Source: CALREJ01 sp964533375 (lineage in GTDB: Bacteria; Patescibacteriota; Gracilibacteria; Peribacterales; Peribacteraceae). Taken from it: 64,000 nucleotides of DNA. The first letter of the stretch is position 1, and each line of letters opens with the position of its first letter. The notes beneath the pieces were generated by a model. The model was not told where the DNA came from and made no database searches. It saw only the letters and a program-made list of their open reading frames with translations. Below, piece after piece: positions 21,426-31,469 of the stretch. The stretch is from NCBI GenBank assembly GCA_964533375.1, contig CAZHLW010000001.1:806001-870000 (forward strand), read 5' to 3'. The position numbers were made by a program, and so were the translations under genes.

Positions 21426-24326
21426 ATGGATTCAATCGTCGTGAAAGGTGCGAAGATGCATAACCTGAAAAACATTGATGTCACCATCCCCCGCAATAAG
21501 CTGACGGTGATCACGGGAGTGTCCGGTTCGGGTAAATCGACCTTAGCCTTCGATACCATTTTCGCCGAAGGCCAGCGCCGCTACGTGGAGTCCCTCTCCG
21601 CCTACGCACGCCAGTTCATCGCGCAGATGGAAAAACCGGAGGTAGATTCTATTGAAGGCCTATCCCCTGCCATTTCCATTGATCAAAAAACTGCGCCAAG
21701 AAACCCGCGCTCCACCGTGGGAACCGTGACAGAAGTGTACGATTACATGCGTCTTCTGTGGGCAAAAATCGGCAAAGTCCACTGTCCGGTGTGTAACCGT
21801 CTGCTCGAACGCCAGTCCTCCAGCCAGATTGTGGAGACGATTGCCAACATGCCGGAGGGCAAAAAGATTTACCTGCTGGCTCCGCTTATAGAAGGGAGAA
21901 AGGGCGAGCACCTGAAAATTATTGATGCTATCCGCCGCGAAGGCTTTGTCCGTGTGCGTATTGACGGGCAGATTATGACAACCGACGAGGAAGTCACGCT
22001 GGATCCGAAGAAAGCGCACAGCATCGATATTGTCGTCGACCGCCTGGTCGTGCGCGATCTGGGCGTAAAGGAAAATGAGGCTAATCCCCACCGCTCCCGC
22101 CTGGCGGATTCCGTGGAGCTCTGTTTAAAGAAGAGCGAAGGATCGATTATTGTGCTGGATGCGGATAGCAACGACGAAGTCCGCTTCTCCGAATCGTTTG
22201 TGTGTCCGGAACATCCGAGTGAACAGGTGCCGGATCTGGAACCGCGCAGTTTCTCCTTCAACTCTCCGCACGGTGCCTGTGACGAATGTCATGGTCTTGG
22301 CTCCATTCTGCAGATTGATGAAGGATCACTGGTCCCGAACGAAAACCTGACGCTTGCGGAAGGAGCTATCCACCCCTGGACAACATCCGCCAGCCGCATG
22401 GGATTCATGGTGAATGTGCTCGAGGCTCTGTCGAAAGCAGTCGGTTTCAGTATGTCCGTACCCTGGAAATCCTTAAGTGATGCACACAAAAAGATCATCC
22501 TCCACGGATACGAACATCCCGTCATGGTCCACATGGACGGCAGATACGACGCAACCTACAAGACCACTTACGAAGGTGTGATCGGCAACCTCCAGCGCCG
22601 CCACAGTGAAACCGAATCCAGCTACGTCCGCAGCCAGATAGAGGAATACATGCTCGAACTTCCCTGTCCGATTTGTAAGGGTCAGCGCCTGAAGAAAGAA
22701 ATTCTCGGCGTGACCGTCGGCGACAGAAATATTGTGAGCGCAACGGATATGAGTATTGATGAAGCGCAAGCCTTTTTCTCCGCACTGATGCCGGACGATA
22801 AAAAGAAAACGAAGAGCGATATCATCAGTCTGAGTGCCTACGAATTCACCATCGTGAAAAAAGTGCTGCAGGAAATTGTCGCACGCCTCACCTTCCTCCA
22901 GAACGTCGGCCTCACCTACCTCACGCTCTCACGCTCCGCGTCCACCCTCTCCGGAGGAGAAGCACAACGCATCCGTCTGGCAACGCAGATCGGATCGGCA
23001 CTGGAAGGAGTGCTGTATGTGCTCGATGAACCGTCCATTGGTTTGCATCAGCGGGATAACTCTCGTTTGATTGCGACCATTGAGAAACTGCGCGATCTGG
23101 GCAACACGGTGATTGTGGTCGAGCATGATGAAGAGACAATTGAAGCTGCAGACTATCTGCTGGAAATCGGACCCGGCGCCGGCAAGTACGGCGGCAACGT
23201 GATTGCACAGGGTGTACCCGAAGAACTCATTAAGAATACGGAATCAATTACGGGTCAGTACTTAAGCGGCAAGCGCTCAATTGATATTCCCAAAAAGCGC
23301 CGCCCCGGTAACGGCACCTTCATTGAAGTGAAAGACGCCTACCACCACAACCTGCGACATGTAGATGTAAAAATGCCGCTTGGAACATTCATTGGAATCG
23401 CAGGCGTGTCGGGTTCCGGAAAGTCGAGTCTCATTCACGGCATTCTGGCGCCGGAGCTGCTGCATAAACTCAACAAGGCTCACACGCGTCCGCAGAACGT
23501 CGGCAGCTTTGCCGGTATCCAGTATCTGGACAAAGCGATCGTGATCGACCAGTCGGCTATCGGCCGCACACCGCGCTCAAACCCTGCAACGTATACCGGT
23601 ATCTTCACCGATATCCGCGACTTGTTTGCCGCAACTCCCGAAGCCAAACTCCGCGGCTACCAGCCGGGACGCTTCAGCTTCAACGTGAAGGGCGGACGCT
23701 GCGAGGAATGCGAGGGCGATGGCCTCAAGAGAATCGAAATGCACTTCCTCCCGGATGTGTTTGTGACCTGCGAAGTCTGTCACGGCCGCCGCTACAACCG
23801 CGAAACACTGGAGGTGACGTATAAAGGAAAGAACATCAGTGAGGCACTGAACATGAACGTGAAGGAAGCGATCGAATTCTTCAGCTCGATTTCGACCCTC
23901 AAGAAAAAACTCCAGACCCTGGAAGACGTGGGACTCGGCTACCTGCACCTCGGACAAAGCGCAACCACACTCTCCGGCGGTGAAGCCCAGCGCGTGAAAC
24001 TCGCAACAGAACTTCTACGACGCTCCACCGGGCAGACCTTCTACATTCTGGATGAACCGACGACGGGCCTGCACTTTGAAGACATCCGCAAACTCCTCGA
24101 GGTGCTGCAGAGACTGGTTGATAAGGGCAACACCGTGCTCGTGATTGAACACAACCTGGATGTGCTCAAGACCGTCGACTATATTGTGGACCTCGGACCC
24201 GACGGCGGCTCCGGCGGCGGCTACATTGTCGCAACCGGCACACCCGAAGAAGTCGCCACTGTGGAAAAGAGCTACACAGGTCACTACCTCAAGAAAATGC
24301 TCGACAAGCAAAAGTCGAAAAAATGA
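21426..24326 (+). CDS. uvrA: Excinuclease ABC subunit A (UvrA)
   Basis: DNA damage sensor of nucleotide excision repair; loads UvrB. 966 aa is a normal length. It has two ABC modules: Walker A GVSGSGKST near residue 31, UvrA signature AYARQFI, ABC signature LSGGEAQRIRLA (about 510) and the second pair GVSGSGKSS (about 660) with LSGGEAQRVKLA (about 850). The conserved zinc-module Cys pairs are present (CDECHGLG; CEECEGDG..CEVCHGRR). Its last bases overlap the next gene by 4 nt. The leader contains a hexamer micro-repeat and a hairpin, so translation or transcription may be tuned there. Confidence 0.97.
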   Translation: MDSIVVKGAKMHNLKNIDVTIPRNKLTVITGVSGSGKSTLAFDTIFAEGQRRYVESLSAYARQFIAQMEKPEVDSIEGLSPAISIDQKTAPRNPRSTVGTVTEVYDYMRLLWAKIGKVHCPVCNRLLERQSSSQIVETIANMPEGKKIYLLAPLIEGRKGEHLKIIDAIRREGFVRVRIDGQIMTTDEEVTLDPKKAHSIDIVVDRLVVRDLGVKENEANPHRSRLADSVELCLKKSEGSIIVLDADSNDEVRFSESFVCPEHPSEQVPDLEPRSFSFNSPHGACDECHGLGSILQIDEGSLVPNENLTLAEGAIHPWTTSASRMGFMVNVLEALSKAVGFSMSVPWKSLSDAHKKIILHGYEHPVMVHMDGRYDATYKTTYEGVIGNLQRRHSETESSYVRSQIEEYMLELPCPICKGQRLKKEILGVTVGDRNIVSATDMSIDEAQAFFSALMPDDKKKTKSDIISLSAYEFTIVKKVLQEIVARLTFLQNVGLTYLTLSRSASTLSGGEAQRIRLATQIGSALEGVLYVLDEPSIGLHQRDNSRLIATIEKLRDLGNTVIVVEHDEETIEAADYLLEIGPGAGKYGGNVIAQGVPEELIKNTESITGQYLSGKRSIDIPKKRRPGNGTFIEVKDAYHHNLRHVDVKMPLGTFIGIAGVSGSGKSSLIHGILAPELLHKLNKAHTRPQNVGSFAGIQYLDKAIVIDQSAIGRTPRSNPATYTGIFTDIRDLFAATPEAKLRGYQPGRFSFNVKGGRCEECEGDGLKRIEMHFLPDVFVTCEVCHGRRYNRETLEVTYKGKNISEALNMNVKEAIEFFSSISTLKKKLQTLEDVGLGYLHLGQSATTLSGGEAQRVKLATELLRRSTGQTFYILDEPTTGLHFEDIRKLLEVLQRLVDKGNTVLVIEHNLDVLKTVDYIVDLGPDGGSGGGYIVATGTPEEVATVEKSYTGHYLKKMLDKQKSKK

Positions 24327-25306
24327 CACGACCCTACACTGCACATTCGGCACGATTCGCTGCGTTCTTCGATAGCGCGATCGTGCTGCTGTTGCTGCTT
24401 GCCATGCTGACGCTCCTGACAACGGTCCCGATGCTGAGAGGTGATGCACCGCTTGAGCCCGTCATGCGCGGCCTTTTGATTATTGTCAGTGTGATGATGG
24501 GAACAGGCGCTCTCCTCGTCCTGTGGGGCACATTCATCGAGCCGCATCTGCTGATGGTCCGAAGGCGCACCATCCGCTTGCCGGTGCCACCTTTGAAGAT
24601 AGCAATCGCCAGCGATCTGCATGTCGGCATCTACAACAGAAAACGTTTTGTCCGGCGCGTTGTCCGGAGAATCAACAGGCTGAATCCCGACATTGTCCTG
24701 CTGCCCGGGGATTTTATGGATGATGAACAAACGGATCTGACAGATCTGGAACCGCTGAAAGATCTGCATGCCCGTTACGGTATTTTCGCAGTGACCGGCA
24801 ACCACGACGCGGGCGCGTATCTGGCATTCTTCTCGCGCGCACCATATTTCAAGAAAGACCGCACGAGCGAACTGAAAAAAGTTCTCACATCCTACGGCAT
24901 CACCTTCTTCCGGAACGAATCCAAAACACTGATGATTGATGGAAAGCCGCTTGTAATAGCCGGCACAGACGATGCCTTCATGAAAAGTTGTAACCCAGCC
25001 CTTGCACTTAAAAATATTGGCGATGATGTTCCGGTCATCCTTCTCTCGCACACACCGGACGTCATCCTCGATCCTTCTTCCCGCCGCGCAAACCTGATCA
25101 TCTCCGGCCACACCCACGGCGGCCAGATCCGCCTGCCGCTGATTGGTCCGCTCTATAGTATTCCGGACAAGATCGGTAAAAAGTTCGACCGGGGGTTTTT
25201 CCGTATTGCAAAAAAGTGCACGCTGATGATTACCTCGGGCGTTGGAGTAACGGGGGTACGGGCAAGACTCTTTTGTCCGCCGGAGATTGTTTTAATTAAA
25301 AATTGA
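24323..25306 (+). CDS. Membrane-anchored metallophosphoesterase (YkuE/YaeI-like)
   Basis: 327 aa. Two N-terminal helices (about 17-38 and 48-68) precede a calcineurin-type phosphoesterase with SDLHVG, LLPGDFMDD, TGNHD and SGHTHGGQI as the metal-binding motifs in correct order. Relatives act on UDP-diacylglucosamine or on lipid phosphates at the membrane face. The ATGA overlap with uvrA indicates translational coupling, although no functional link is known. Confidence 0.88.
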   Translation: MTRPYTAHSARFAAFFDSAIVLLLLLAMLTLLTTVPMLRGDAPLEPVMRGLLIIVSVMMGTGALLVLWGTFIEPHLLMVRRRTIRLPVPPLKIAIASDLHVGIYNRKRFVRRVVRRINRLNPDIVLLPGDFMDDEQTDLTDLEPLKDLHARYGIFAVTGNHDAGAYLAFFSRAPYFKKDRTSELKKVLTSYGITFFRNESKTLMIDGKPLVIAGTDDAFMKSCNPALALKNIGDDVPVILLSHTPDVILDPSSRRANLIISGHTHGGQIRLPLIGPLYSIPDKIGKKFDRGFFRIAKKCTLMITSGVGVTGVRARLFCPPEIVLIKN

Positions 25307-25378
25307 TAATTGATAATTGAAAATTTACGGTAAAATTGTGTCTGTCATTATCAATTTTACATTTTCAATTTTCAATTC
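25291..25378. repeat. AATTGATAATTG micro-repeat forming an inverted pair
   Basis: Left arm: repeated TTGATAA words (25300-25326, partly inside the end of the phosphoesterase gene). Right arm: the complementary TTATCAATTTT and TTTTCAATTTTCAATT words up to the Nudix start. The two arms could pair. The same words occur at 11-44. Confidence 0.6.
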
Positions 25379-25852
25379 GTGCAACGCCACTTCACCGCTT
25401 CCGCCTTCGTCATCGACTCCCAAAACAGGGTCCTTTTGCTGTGGCACAAGAAAGCCCAAAAGTGGATGCCACCCGGGGGGCATATTGATGAGAATGAACT
25501 ACCCGAAGATGCGGCGAAACGCGAGTGCAGGGAAGAGACGGGACTCGATGTGGAAATACTTGGTGAAACCGGTGATGATCTTTTTGCCGCAAATCCGCGT
25601 GAAGGCCGCATGCTGAAAAAGCCGATTGCCTTTCTGCTGGAAGAAATTGAAGCACGCCCTGCGCACAACGAACCGGCACATCAGCATATGGATTTTGTAT
25701 ACCGCGCACGTCCGATCAATGAAGATCAGATTCTGTCACTCGACACAAATGAAGGCGATGAGTTGCGGTGGTTTACGAAAGAGGAAGTAGCAGCGATTGC
25801 TGATGAGAAAATCTATAGCAATGTGCGAGGATACATTATGAAAAATATCTGA
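25379..25852 (+). CDS. NUDIX hydrolase
   Basis: 157 aa from a GTG start (no ATG is suitably placed). The Nudix box G-x5-E-x7-REUxEExGU is intact: GGHIDENELPEDAAKRECRE followed by ETGLDV (about 33-58). The N-terminal strand TASAFVIDSQNRVLLL and C-terminal LDTNEGDELRWFTKEEV fit the MutT-like group that cleaves nucleoside diphosphates linked to other groups. Substrate unknown. It starts immediately after a micro-repeat. Confidence 0.9.
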   Translation: MQRHFTASAFVIDSQNRVLLLWHKKAQKWMPPGGHIDENELPEDAAKRECREETGLDVEILGETGDDLFAANPREGRMLKKPIAFLLEEIEARPAHNEPAHQHMDFVYRARPINEDQILSLDTNEGDELRWFTKEEVAAIADEKIYSNVRGYIMKNI

Positions 25853-25856
25853 CAAT

Positions 25857-26969
25857 TTAGTGAGTGTGGTCCCCTCTCACTATTTCTGCTGTCAGCTGAT
25901 GCTTCATTCGTTCGGCGGCACGTATTAATTTTTCAAGAGGCCACGCACGATTAATGAGAGGACTCTTTGGCGATGTGAGGTTGTTCTGCACTTCCTGAAC
26001 CGGTGTCTGACGGGCAAACCAGAGAATCTTTCCAACAAAGTGCCTGTGCCCACTGGTCAGATCATCATTCTCCTGGATCTGAACAGGTGTGGCGTATTCA
26101 CGATATCCTTCTCCAATTTGTTCTCCGGCAAGAAGATTCTTGTTATGTTCATAACTGGCAAAATTACGAAGACGTATTGATTTTTCGGTTTTGCTATTCT
26201 CAGCAGGCTGATAAATAGTGCCAATATTGTAGGAAAGAACCCCGCGCTTCCAGTGATCCACTACATGCGTCATAACAAACTTTAAAGCTGAAGCTATACC
26301 CAACCTCCGCGTTGGAATGTTCGTTATATCAGCAGGTAAAGATGTAATCGTTTGCCTGAGATGTTCTGCGGGAATAGAAGGCAAAACAGATGTACGCCAG
26401 TTGACTGCAGTATTATGAGGTACAACGGCATCCAAGCGTCGTGCCTGTGTACCCAGGGCCAGTGTTCCATAATCCACAGAGGCAAATTCATGATCTCCCT
26501 CCGAATAGCCTTCGGGCATTTTGCTCAAGCCGTAGTTCGCTCCTATAGGAATTACATCGCCATCGTCACTCTGTAAGCCCGCTATAATTTGCCATCCTTC
26601 GTATCGTATACGATACAACGTTGCCAATGTATTGACATGGGAATGTCTTCCTTCAGTACTGAATGACGGAGATGTCATACTCATTTTTTCCCTTTCTTGC
26701 GGTTCGGCAGCAGCAATGACCGCCAGATCTTTTTGAATTTCATGTGGATCAATCACAAGTTCTTTTTCTATTTCAATAATTTGCTTGATACCATGAGCAC
26801 GGTCTACTTTTTGACCCTCTGGATCATAACCAACAAGAACAAATTCCATTTTATCGATCATTTCTCTCTGCCATTCTTCCAGCTTTACAGTGCCAAAAAT
26901 TTTGTTATAGGCAGATAGTACAACTGGATCAATCGCCTTTGATGGTTCATCAATATGCTCGTTTCCCAT
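25857..26969 (-). CDS. Divergent VanX/M15-like paralogue, probably inactive
   Basis: 370 aa, not assignable by itself. Its C-terminal third aligns by eye with the 639-aa protein at 31470: 'RRLGIA...GVLSYNIGTI...RNFASYEHN' against 'RRLGLA...GVALNIGTI...GNRSSTEHN'. Both match the VanX-like protein at 30294 at the place of its HxxGxAxD site. Here the His and Asp of that site are missing (WKRGVLSYNIG), so zinc peptidase activity is unlikely. No signal peptide. It is probably a cytoplasmic pseudo-enzyme or a binding protein. Confidence 0.6.
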   Translation of the reverse strand: MGNEHIDEPSKAIDPVVLSAYNKIFGTVKLEEWQREMIDKMEFVLVGYDPEGQKVDRAHGIKQIIEIEKELVIDPHEIQKDLAVIAAAEPQEREKMSMTSPSFSTEGRHSHVNTLATLYRIRYEGWQIIAGLQSDDGDVIPIGANYGLSKMPEGYSEGDHEFASVDYGTLALGTQARRLDAVVPHNTAVNWRTSVLPSIPAEHLRQTITSLPADITNIPTRRLGIASALKFVMTHVVDHWKRGVLSYNIGTIYQPAENSKTEKSIRLRNFASYEHNKNLLAGEQIGEGYREYATPVQIQENDDLTSGHRHFVGKILWFARQTPVQEVQNNLTSPKSPLINRAWPLEKLIRAAERMKHQLTAEIVRGDHTH

Positions 26970-27032
26970 AATATATTGATTACTTTAGAAGATAATCAAT
27001 ACAAAATCAATTTTAGTCAATTGCAATAGTGT

Positions 27033-27275
27033 TTAGGCTACAAAAAGTGCCCTTATAGCGGTCACTTTTGCTGCAAGGAAAGTAAGGACGCGGTTTTGAA
27101 CTTCGTCTTTAGGCAAATCTGGCTCCTTTGCTTGAATTTCCTGCCTTTTAGCTTCTCCTATAGCTACAAGTGCATTCTCAAGAGAATCGTTAGCAGATGT
27201 GACATCCGCTAATTGCGACTGACTGCTCTCAGGGGTAAAAGCTTCAGAGGCCGATTTCGATAGGTCGTCAAGCAT
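27033..27275 (-). CDS. Small hypothetical protein, 80 aa
   Basis: Not recognised. Predicted helical, acidic, no Cys. TATATT ends 8 nt before its ATG, so a leaderless transcript is expected. It sits between a VanX-like paralogue and the Rel gene. The 248 bases from 27276 to 27523 hold only the divergent promoters. Confidence 0.55.
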   Translation of the reverse strand: MLDDLSKSASEAFTPESSQSQLADVTSANDSLENALVAIGEAKRQEIQAKEPDLPKDEVQNRVLTFLAAKVTAIRALFVA

Positions 27276-27283
27276 TTGTAGTT

Positions 27284-27289
27284 AATATA
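27284..27289 (-). promoter_or_regulatory. -10 TATATT, leaderless type
   Basis: On the minus strand TATATT ends 8 nt before the ATG at 27275. Confidence 0.5.
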
Positions 27290-27510
27290 ACCTATTATAA
27301 CAATTAGTCAATTATAGAGAACATCCGCCGTATTCTACGAAACATCATACACTACGCAAGTCCTTTTGAATGCTTTTATGTCACTAAATATGACGATGAT
27401 ATATTTGATTTCTGGAATTTTTTCTTGCCATTTTAGACGAGCTTTTTGGGAAACTGTGCTTTAAATGGCTCTGGACAGCAGAAAAATCTTTCATTTCAGG
27501 TGAAACAAGC

Positions 27511-27516
27511 TATACT
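27511..27516 (+). promoter_or_regulatory. -10 TATACT of the rel-like gene, leaderless type
   Basis: TATACT ends 7 nt before the ATG at 27524; the spacer is CTTTCCT. Confidence 0.6.
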
Positions 27517-27523
27517 CTTTCCT

Positions 27524-30289
27524 ATGCAATGGAGTGCCTTTCAGGAGCGGCTTGCGCATTTCTCTGTAAAAGACAAAGAACGAATCAAAAAAGCATTTGA
27601 GGCTGGCGAAAAGGCTCATGCAGGCCAAACTCGCAAGTCCGGCGAACCGTATTTCATTCACCCGATTGCCGTTGCAGAAAGCCTAATACAAGTTGGGGCT
27701 GATACCGATACTGTCATTGCCGCGCTTTTGCACGATACTGTGGAAGACACTTCGGTCACCATTCAGGACATTGAGCGGGATTTTGGGAAACCTGTGGCAC
27801 TACTGGTTGACGGTGTGACCAAACTCGGCAGAGGCCAGGTGGAACAGAGGGCAAGTATGGACGAAAAAATTGAGACCCTCCGCAAAATGTTCACGCTGAT
27901 GGAACAGGATATCCGCATCATGGTCATTAAACTTGCGGACCGCATGCACAATATGAAAACCCTCAAGTACAGGGACGTTGCAAAGCAGCGCATTGTGGCA
28001 CAGGAAACCCTGGAAACATTTGTGCCGATTGCAGACAGACTCTGTATGCGTGACTGGCGCGACGAATTGGAAGAGCTGTGTCATACCATTCTGGAACCAG
28101 ATCTCGAAAACGAATTGCGCGAATTACAAAAAGAACACATGGTCCTCGCAACAGAGGCGATGTCCCAAATGGAAGGAGCGCTCCGGGAAAAATTCCCCTC
28201 AGCGGATTTTACGGTCACAACAGAACGCAAGAGCAGAGGCAGTCTTTTTCTGCAGCGTGATTTGAAATTGCAGTCAGGTGGAGAAAGCCATCCTGCAGTG
28301 ACTGTTGTTCTTGTGTGCGATCCCGTTGACCAGTGTTATGTGATGCTCGGACATGTGCACCACTTGTGGCAGCGCGAAGTACTGACATTCGATGACTTCA
28401 TCAATCACCCGGTCATCAACGGCTATGAGGCACTGCACACGACTATCATTCTGGAATCCGGCATCCGCGTGCGCTGCAAAATCCGCACAAAGGCAATGGA
28501 TCTCTATGCGCACCTCGGCATTGCGACACGCTGTTTCGACAACAATGCAAAAGGTGTGATCGAGTATCTGCCATGGACACAGCGCATCAGTGCTCTGTCC
28601 CAGGACACTAAAAACCTCAGCAAAGAATTCTGGGAATCCCTGCAGAGCGATATTCTGAGCGAGTCGATTATTGTGTACGGACCGGGCGGCAGATCCGCTC
28701 TGATTCCGAAAGGGGCGACCGCACTGGACGCAGTGCTTCTTCTTTTTCATGATCGTGCATTTTTGCAGAATGTCATTCGTGTGGACGGTCTACTTGTATC
28801 GCCTGCACACCGCATGGAAAATGCATCAAGCGTGGAAGTAACTTTAAGTGACAGACCGACCCTTACCAGAGAGTGGCTCTACTGGGTACAAACAGGCATC
28901 GGTATTGCCATGGTGAGGGAAGAACTGGCGAAGAAATCGGGAGGCAATCTGGAAAATACGGGACGTGCCATTTTGCAGGATGCTCTCACCCAAAGAGGTG
29001 GTGGTTATTTGGAAGAATTTGATGGAATGGTCCTGAGTCAGCTCGTAAAAAATCTGGGATACGATTCTGTAGGCGAAGCGTATGTTGCTATTGCCAACAG
29101 ACATCTGGAGCCTGCCGATGTGGTGTCCGCCTTTGAACAATCATCCTGGCGTTCCAAAAAAATAACAGAAGATCCGAAAGAAGACTGTACATTTGCCTAT
29201 ACCGTCAATAGAGATGTGGGCAGTATGCGGAAACTTCTGACCGTGTACGATACGTATAACATCAGTCTTAAAAATATCGGACTGCGCTTGAGCCGTGGTC
29301 CGGATTTGCGCATGAGTGTGTCTGCAAAAATGACTCCCAATGAGCAAGAATCATACAAGCAGGAGCTGATTGCTGCAGGAGCACGCGACATTACCGTGCG
29401 GAAGAGTATGAAACGCGAATTAGCTTTAATGACCATTGTGGTTATTTGTTGGGCGTTAAACCCGGTGTGGGCACGGGGACTGATGGAAAGCGGCATTACG
29501 CCTATTACATTGGTTGCACTTCGCTCCATTCTTTTCTGCGGTTTTTCTGCGGCGTTTTATATTGGATGGCGTTCGCTGCGCAGTCATTCCTTCTCTCCTG
29601 TCCCGCACATCACATGGCTGGCGCTGCTTCCAGCCCTCTCCACATTTGTCCTGTCACTCCTGACGTATTTCTCCGTGTCGCACCTCGCACCCTCCGTGCA
29701 CCTTACCATTCTGCGCTTTAACGTTATTCTCCTTCCGGCCATCCATTATTACTTCATGGGGAATAAAAAAAGCAAAAAAATATCCACACTTATCCTGGCT
29801 GGCATTATTGCTCTCCCCTTAAGCGTCTTCAGTCTGATTCCCAGCATTTCACATATCGGTTTGATGTTTGCATTCCTGACGCTGGCTGCATACATCACCT
29901 ACTCACTCGTAACGGAACAGACACTGCAAAAAAACAAAATCGGCATCCGCTATCCGTCCTTTCTTCTGCATGTGGGTCTGATTCTTGGGTGTATCGGCCT
30001 GCTTTTCGTTCCATGGCTGATGATGCACCGCGATGCATGGCTCCCTTCCCTTCCCTATATTGTTGCCTACACCGCTCTTTGTGTATTTGTACCGCACACC
30101 TGTTTCCACGCCATCCTGCAGCGTGTGCGCTTTACGCACGTGACCAGCTTCTCTCTGGTGGAAGTGCCACTTGCTATTATTCTCGAAACACTGCTCCTAT
30201 CGCTTGTTCTGCCGCTGCATGCGTACTGGATGATTGGTTTGTGTATAGCTCTCTTTATTGTGCTGTTACAGCGTGGACTTATTAAATAA
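27524..30289 (+). CDS. Rel/SpoT homologue fused to an EamA-type membrane domain
   Basis: 921 aa in one frame. The HD hydrolase domain has all key residues: H46, HD 70-71, ED 74-75, D139 and N143 (KLADRMHNM). The synthetase-like region (about 225-345) keeps GYEALHT and IRT, but the catalytic EVQIRT Glu is replaced (RCKIRT, 317-322) and the usual R-x-K/D-R motifs are not evident. It therefore probably degrades (p)ppGpp only. TGS (about 382-445) and an ACT-like end (about 555-625) follow. From residue 629 the chain becomes an EamA/DMT-like domain with about ten helices. Rel proteins normally end with ACT. Start fixed by the -10 box. Confidence 0.88.
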   Translation: MQWSAFQERLAHFSVKDKERIKKAFEAGEKAHAGQTRKSGEPYFIHPIAVAESLIQVGADTDTVIAALLHDTVEDTSVTIQDIERDFGKPVALLVDGVTKLGRGQVEQRASMDEKIETLRKMFTLMEQDIRIMVIKLADRMHNMKTLKYRDVAKQRIVAQETLETFVPIADRLCMRDWRDELEELCHTILEPDLENELRELQKEHMVLATEAMSQMEGALREKFPSADFTVTTERKSRGSLFLQRDLKLQSGGESHPAVTVVLVCDPVDQCYVMLGHVHHLWQREVLTFDDFINHPVINGYEALHTTIILESGIRVRCKIRTKAMDLYAHLGIATRCFDNNAKGVIEYLPWTQRISALSQDTKNLSKEFWESLQSDILSESIIVYGPGGRSALIPKGATALDAVLLLFHDRAFLQNVIRVDGLLVSPAHRMENASSVEVTLSDRPTLTREWLYWVQTGIGIAMVREELAKKSGGNLENTGRAILQDALTQRGGGYLEEFDGMVLSQLVKNLGYDSVGEAYVAIANRHLEPADVVSAFEQSSWRSKKITEDPKEDCTFAYTVNRDVGSMRKLLTVYDTYNISLKNIGLRLSRGPDLRMSVSAKMTPNEQESYKQELIAAGARDITVRKSMKRELALMTIVVICWALNPVWARGLMESGITPITLVALRSILFCGFSAAFYIGWRSLRSHSFSPVPHITWLALLPALSTFVLSLLTYFSVSHLAPSVHLTILRFNVILLPAIHYYFMGNKKSKKISTLILAGIIALPLSVFSLIPSISHIGLMFAFLTLAAYITYSLVTEQTLQKNKIGIRYPSFLLHVGLILGCIGLLFVPWLMMHRDAWLPSLPYIVAYTALCVFVPHTCFHAILQRVRFTHVTSFSLVEVPLAIILETLLLSLVLPLHAYWMIGLCIALFIVLLQRGLIK

Positions 30290-30293
30290 AAAT

Positions 30294-31400
30294 CTATGCC
30301 TTGTTTCTAGTATCATAGAGTGTTTTATCGTGTAAATACTGCTTGGCTGCTTCTGCAACAGTAAGCTGGAATCTGGATTCACCGGGATTTTTTACTCTCG
30401 CCAACCGGATTATTTTTTCAACGCCAGCGTCATCAATGTACGACATTTTAGTTTCTTCAGGCTCGTAGGGAGTAACTGCACCCATAGTGTCATATTCTTT
30501 AATAGGCCCGAATACTCCTTTGCGCATAGCAATACTACCATCAATTCCCATACCGCGGTCCCCAAAGGACACATGCCAGTTTTCCGTCGTCAGCAAACGG
30601 AAACCGGCAATGCGGGAAATATGGGCAAAGAGCATGCGTGTTCTGTACTCTTCCCATGTTACATACGGGAAAGAAATGCATCCGTGAATGCCATGATCCG
30701 AATAACCGTTTCCCAAAGGAAGCAACTCTTTTGTCTGCATATCCCGCAGACGGAAATCAACAGCAGCTCCCGCCTGATGCCCTGCAACTGCAGGCATGGA
30801 AGCAGTTAAGCTGAATGCAACTGCCTTTAAACTTTCGGCAGGCCATTCAGGAAATAACTGGGCAAGAGCGGCAATACGACGCGCAAGCAGGCCTTTTTGA
30901 ATCTCCTCGAAACGAAAAGCATCTTCCAGGTGCGGCTGGATGTTAATTTCATTGAAAGCTCTGAAGACCTGCATTAATCTTTCACATGTCGTTTGTCGGA
31001 TGTGCCAGATGCGTTTTTGACCTGCATAACGACCGCATGCCTCATGAAAAGGTAATTCGGAAAAAGAAACATCCAGATTTTTTGCACGGATGGAAGGCGC
31101 GATGGGAACCATCAACTCGCGCGATTCTTCGATCGGAATCTGCAGAAGTTTGGCCTGTTCCGCATTATTGGTCTTTGCAAAGCCGGGGCCGAGAATATTA
31201 TTGATCTTCCAGGTTTGTTCCGCGGTCAGTTTTTCACGGAGAAATCCGGCACGTGGTATTTCCAGTGCCTCTTGCCGGTCACCAACCCACTGGGCTCCAT
31301 TATCAATCAAATCATCCAATTCCTGTATATCTGTTTGAGATTTATCTTCGAATGTCAGACCCAGTTCTCTTTCCAGTGCTTGATCAAGATATGGTCCCAT
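30294..31400 (-). CDS. VanX-like D-Ala-D-Ala dipeptidase family (M15) protein
   Basis: 368 aa. The C-terminal half has the zinc-peptidase marks of M15 dipeptidases: H-x-x-G-x-A-x-D (GHQAGAAVDF), the LGNGYSDHG loop corresponding to VanX MGTxFD, and E-N-W-H (third ligand plus general base). Known relatives hydrolyse D-alanyl-D-alanine or peptidoglycan stem peptides. There is no signal peptide, so a cytoplasmic dipeptidase role is more likely. An N-terminal region of about 170 residues is unrecognised. It ends 5 bases from the Rel fusion's stop, convergently. Confidence 0.75.
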   Translation of the reverse strand: MGPYLDQALERELGLTFEDKSQTDIQELDDLIDNGAQWVGDRQEALEIPRAGFLREKLTAEQTWKINNILGPGFAKTNNAEQAKLLQIPIEESRELMVPIAPSIRAKNLDVSFSELPFHEACGRYAGQKRIWHIRQTTCERLMQVFRAFNEINIQPHLEDAFRFEEIQKGLLARRIAALAQLFPEWPAESLKAVAFSLTASMPAVAGHQAGAAVDFRLRDMQTKELLPLGNGYSDHGIHGCISFPYVTWEEYRTRMLFAHISRIAGFRLLTTENWHVSFGDRGMGIDGSIAMRKGVFGPIKEYDTMGAVTPYEPEETKMSYIDDAGVEKIIRLARVKNPGESRFQLTVAEAAKQYLHDKTLYDTRNKA

Positions 31401-31469
31401 AGGACCATTAGTAATACAGTGTAGTAATACTTTTTGTCAATGAATATGATATTTAAGCAACATAAAACA

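Noticed and set aside
24284..25117. 277-aa minus-strand frame
   Set aside because: Shadow of the metallophosphoesterase, whose four metal motifs are intact on the plus strand.
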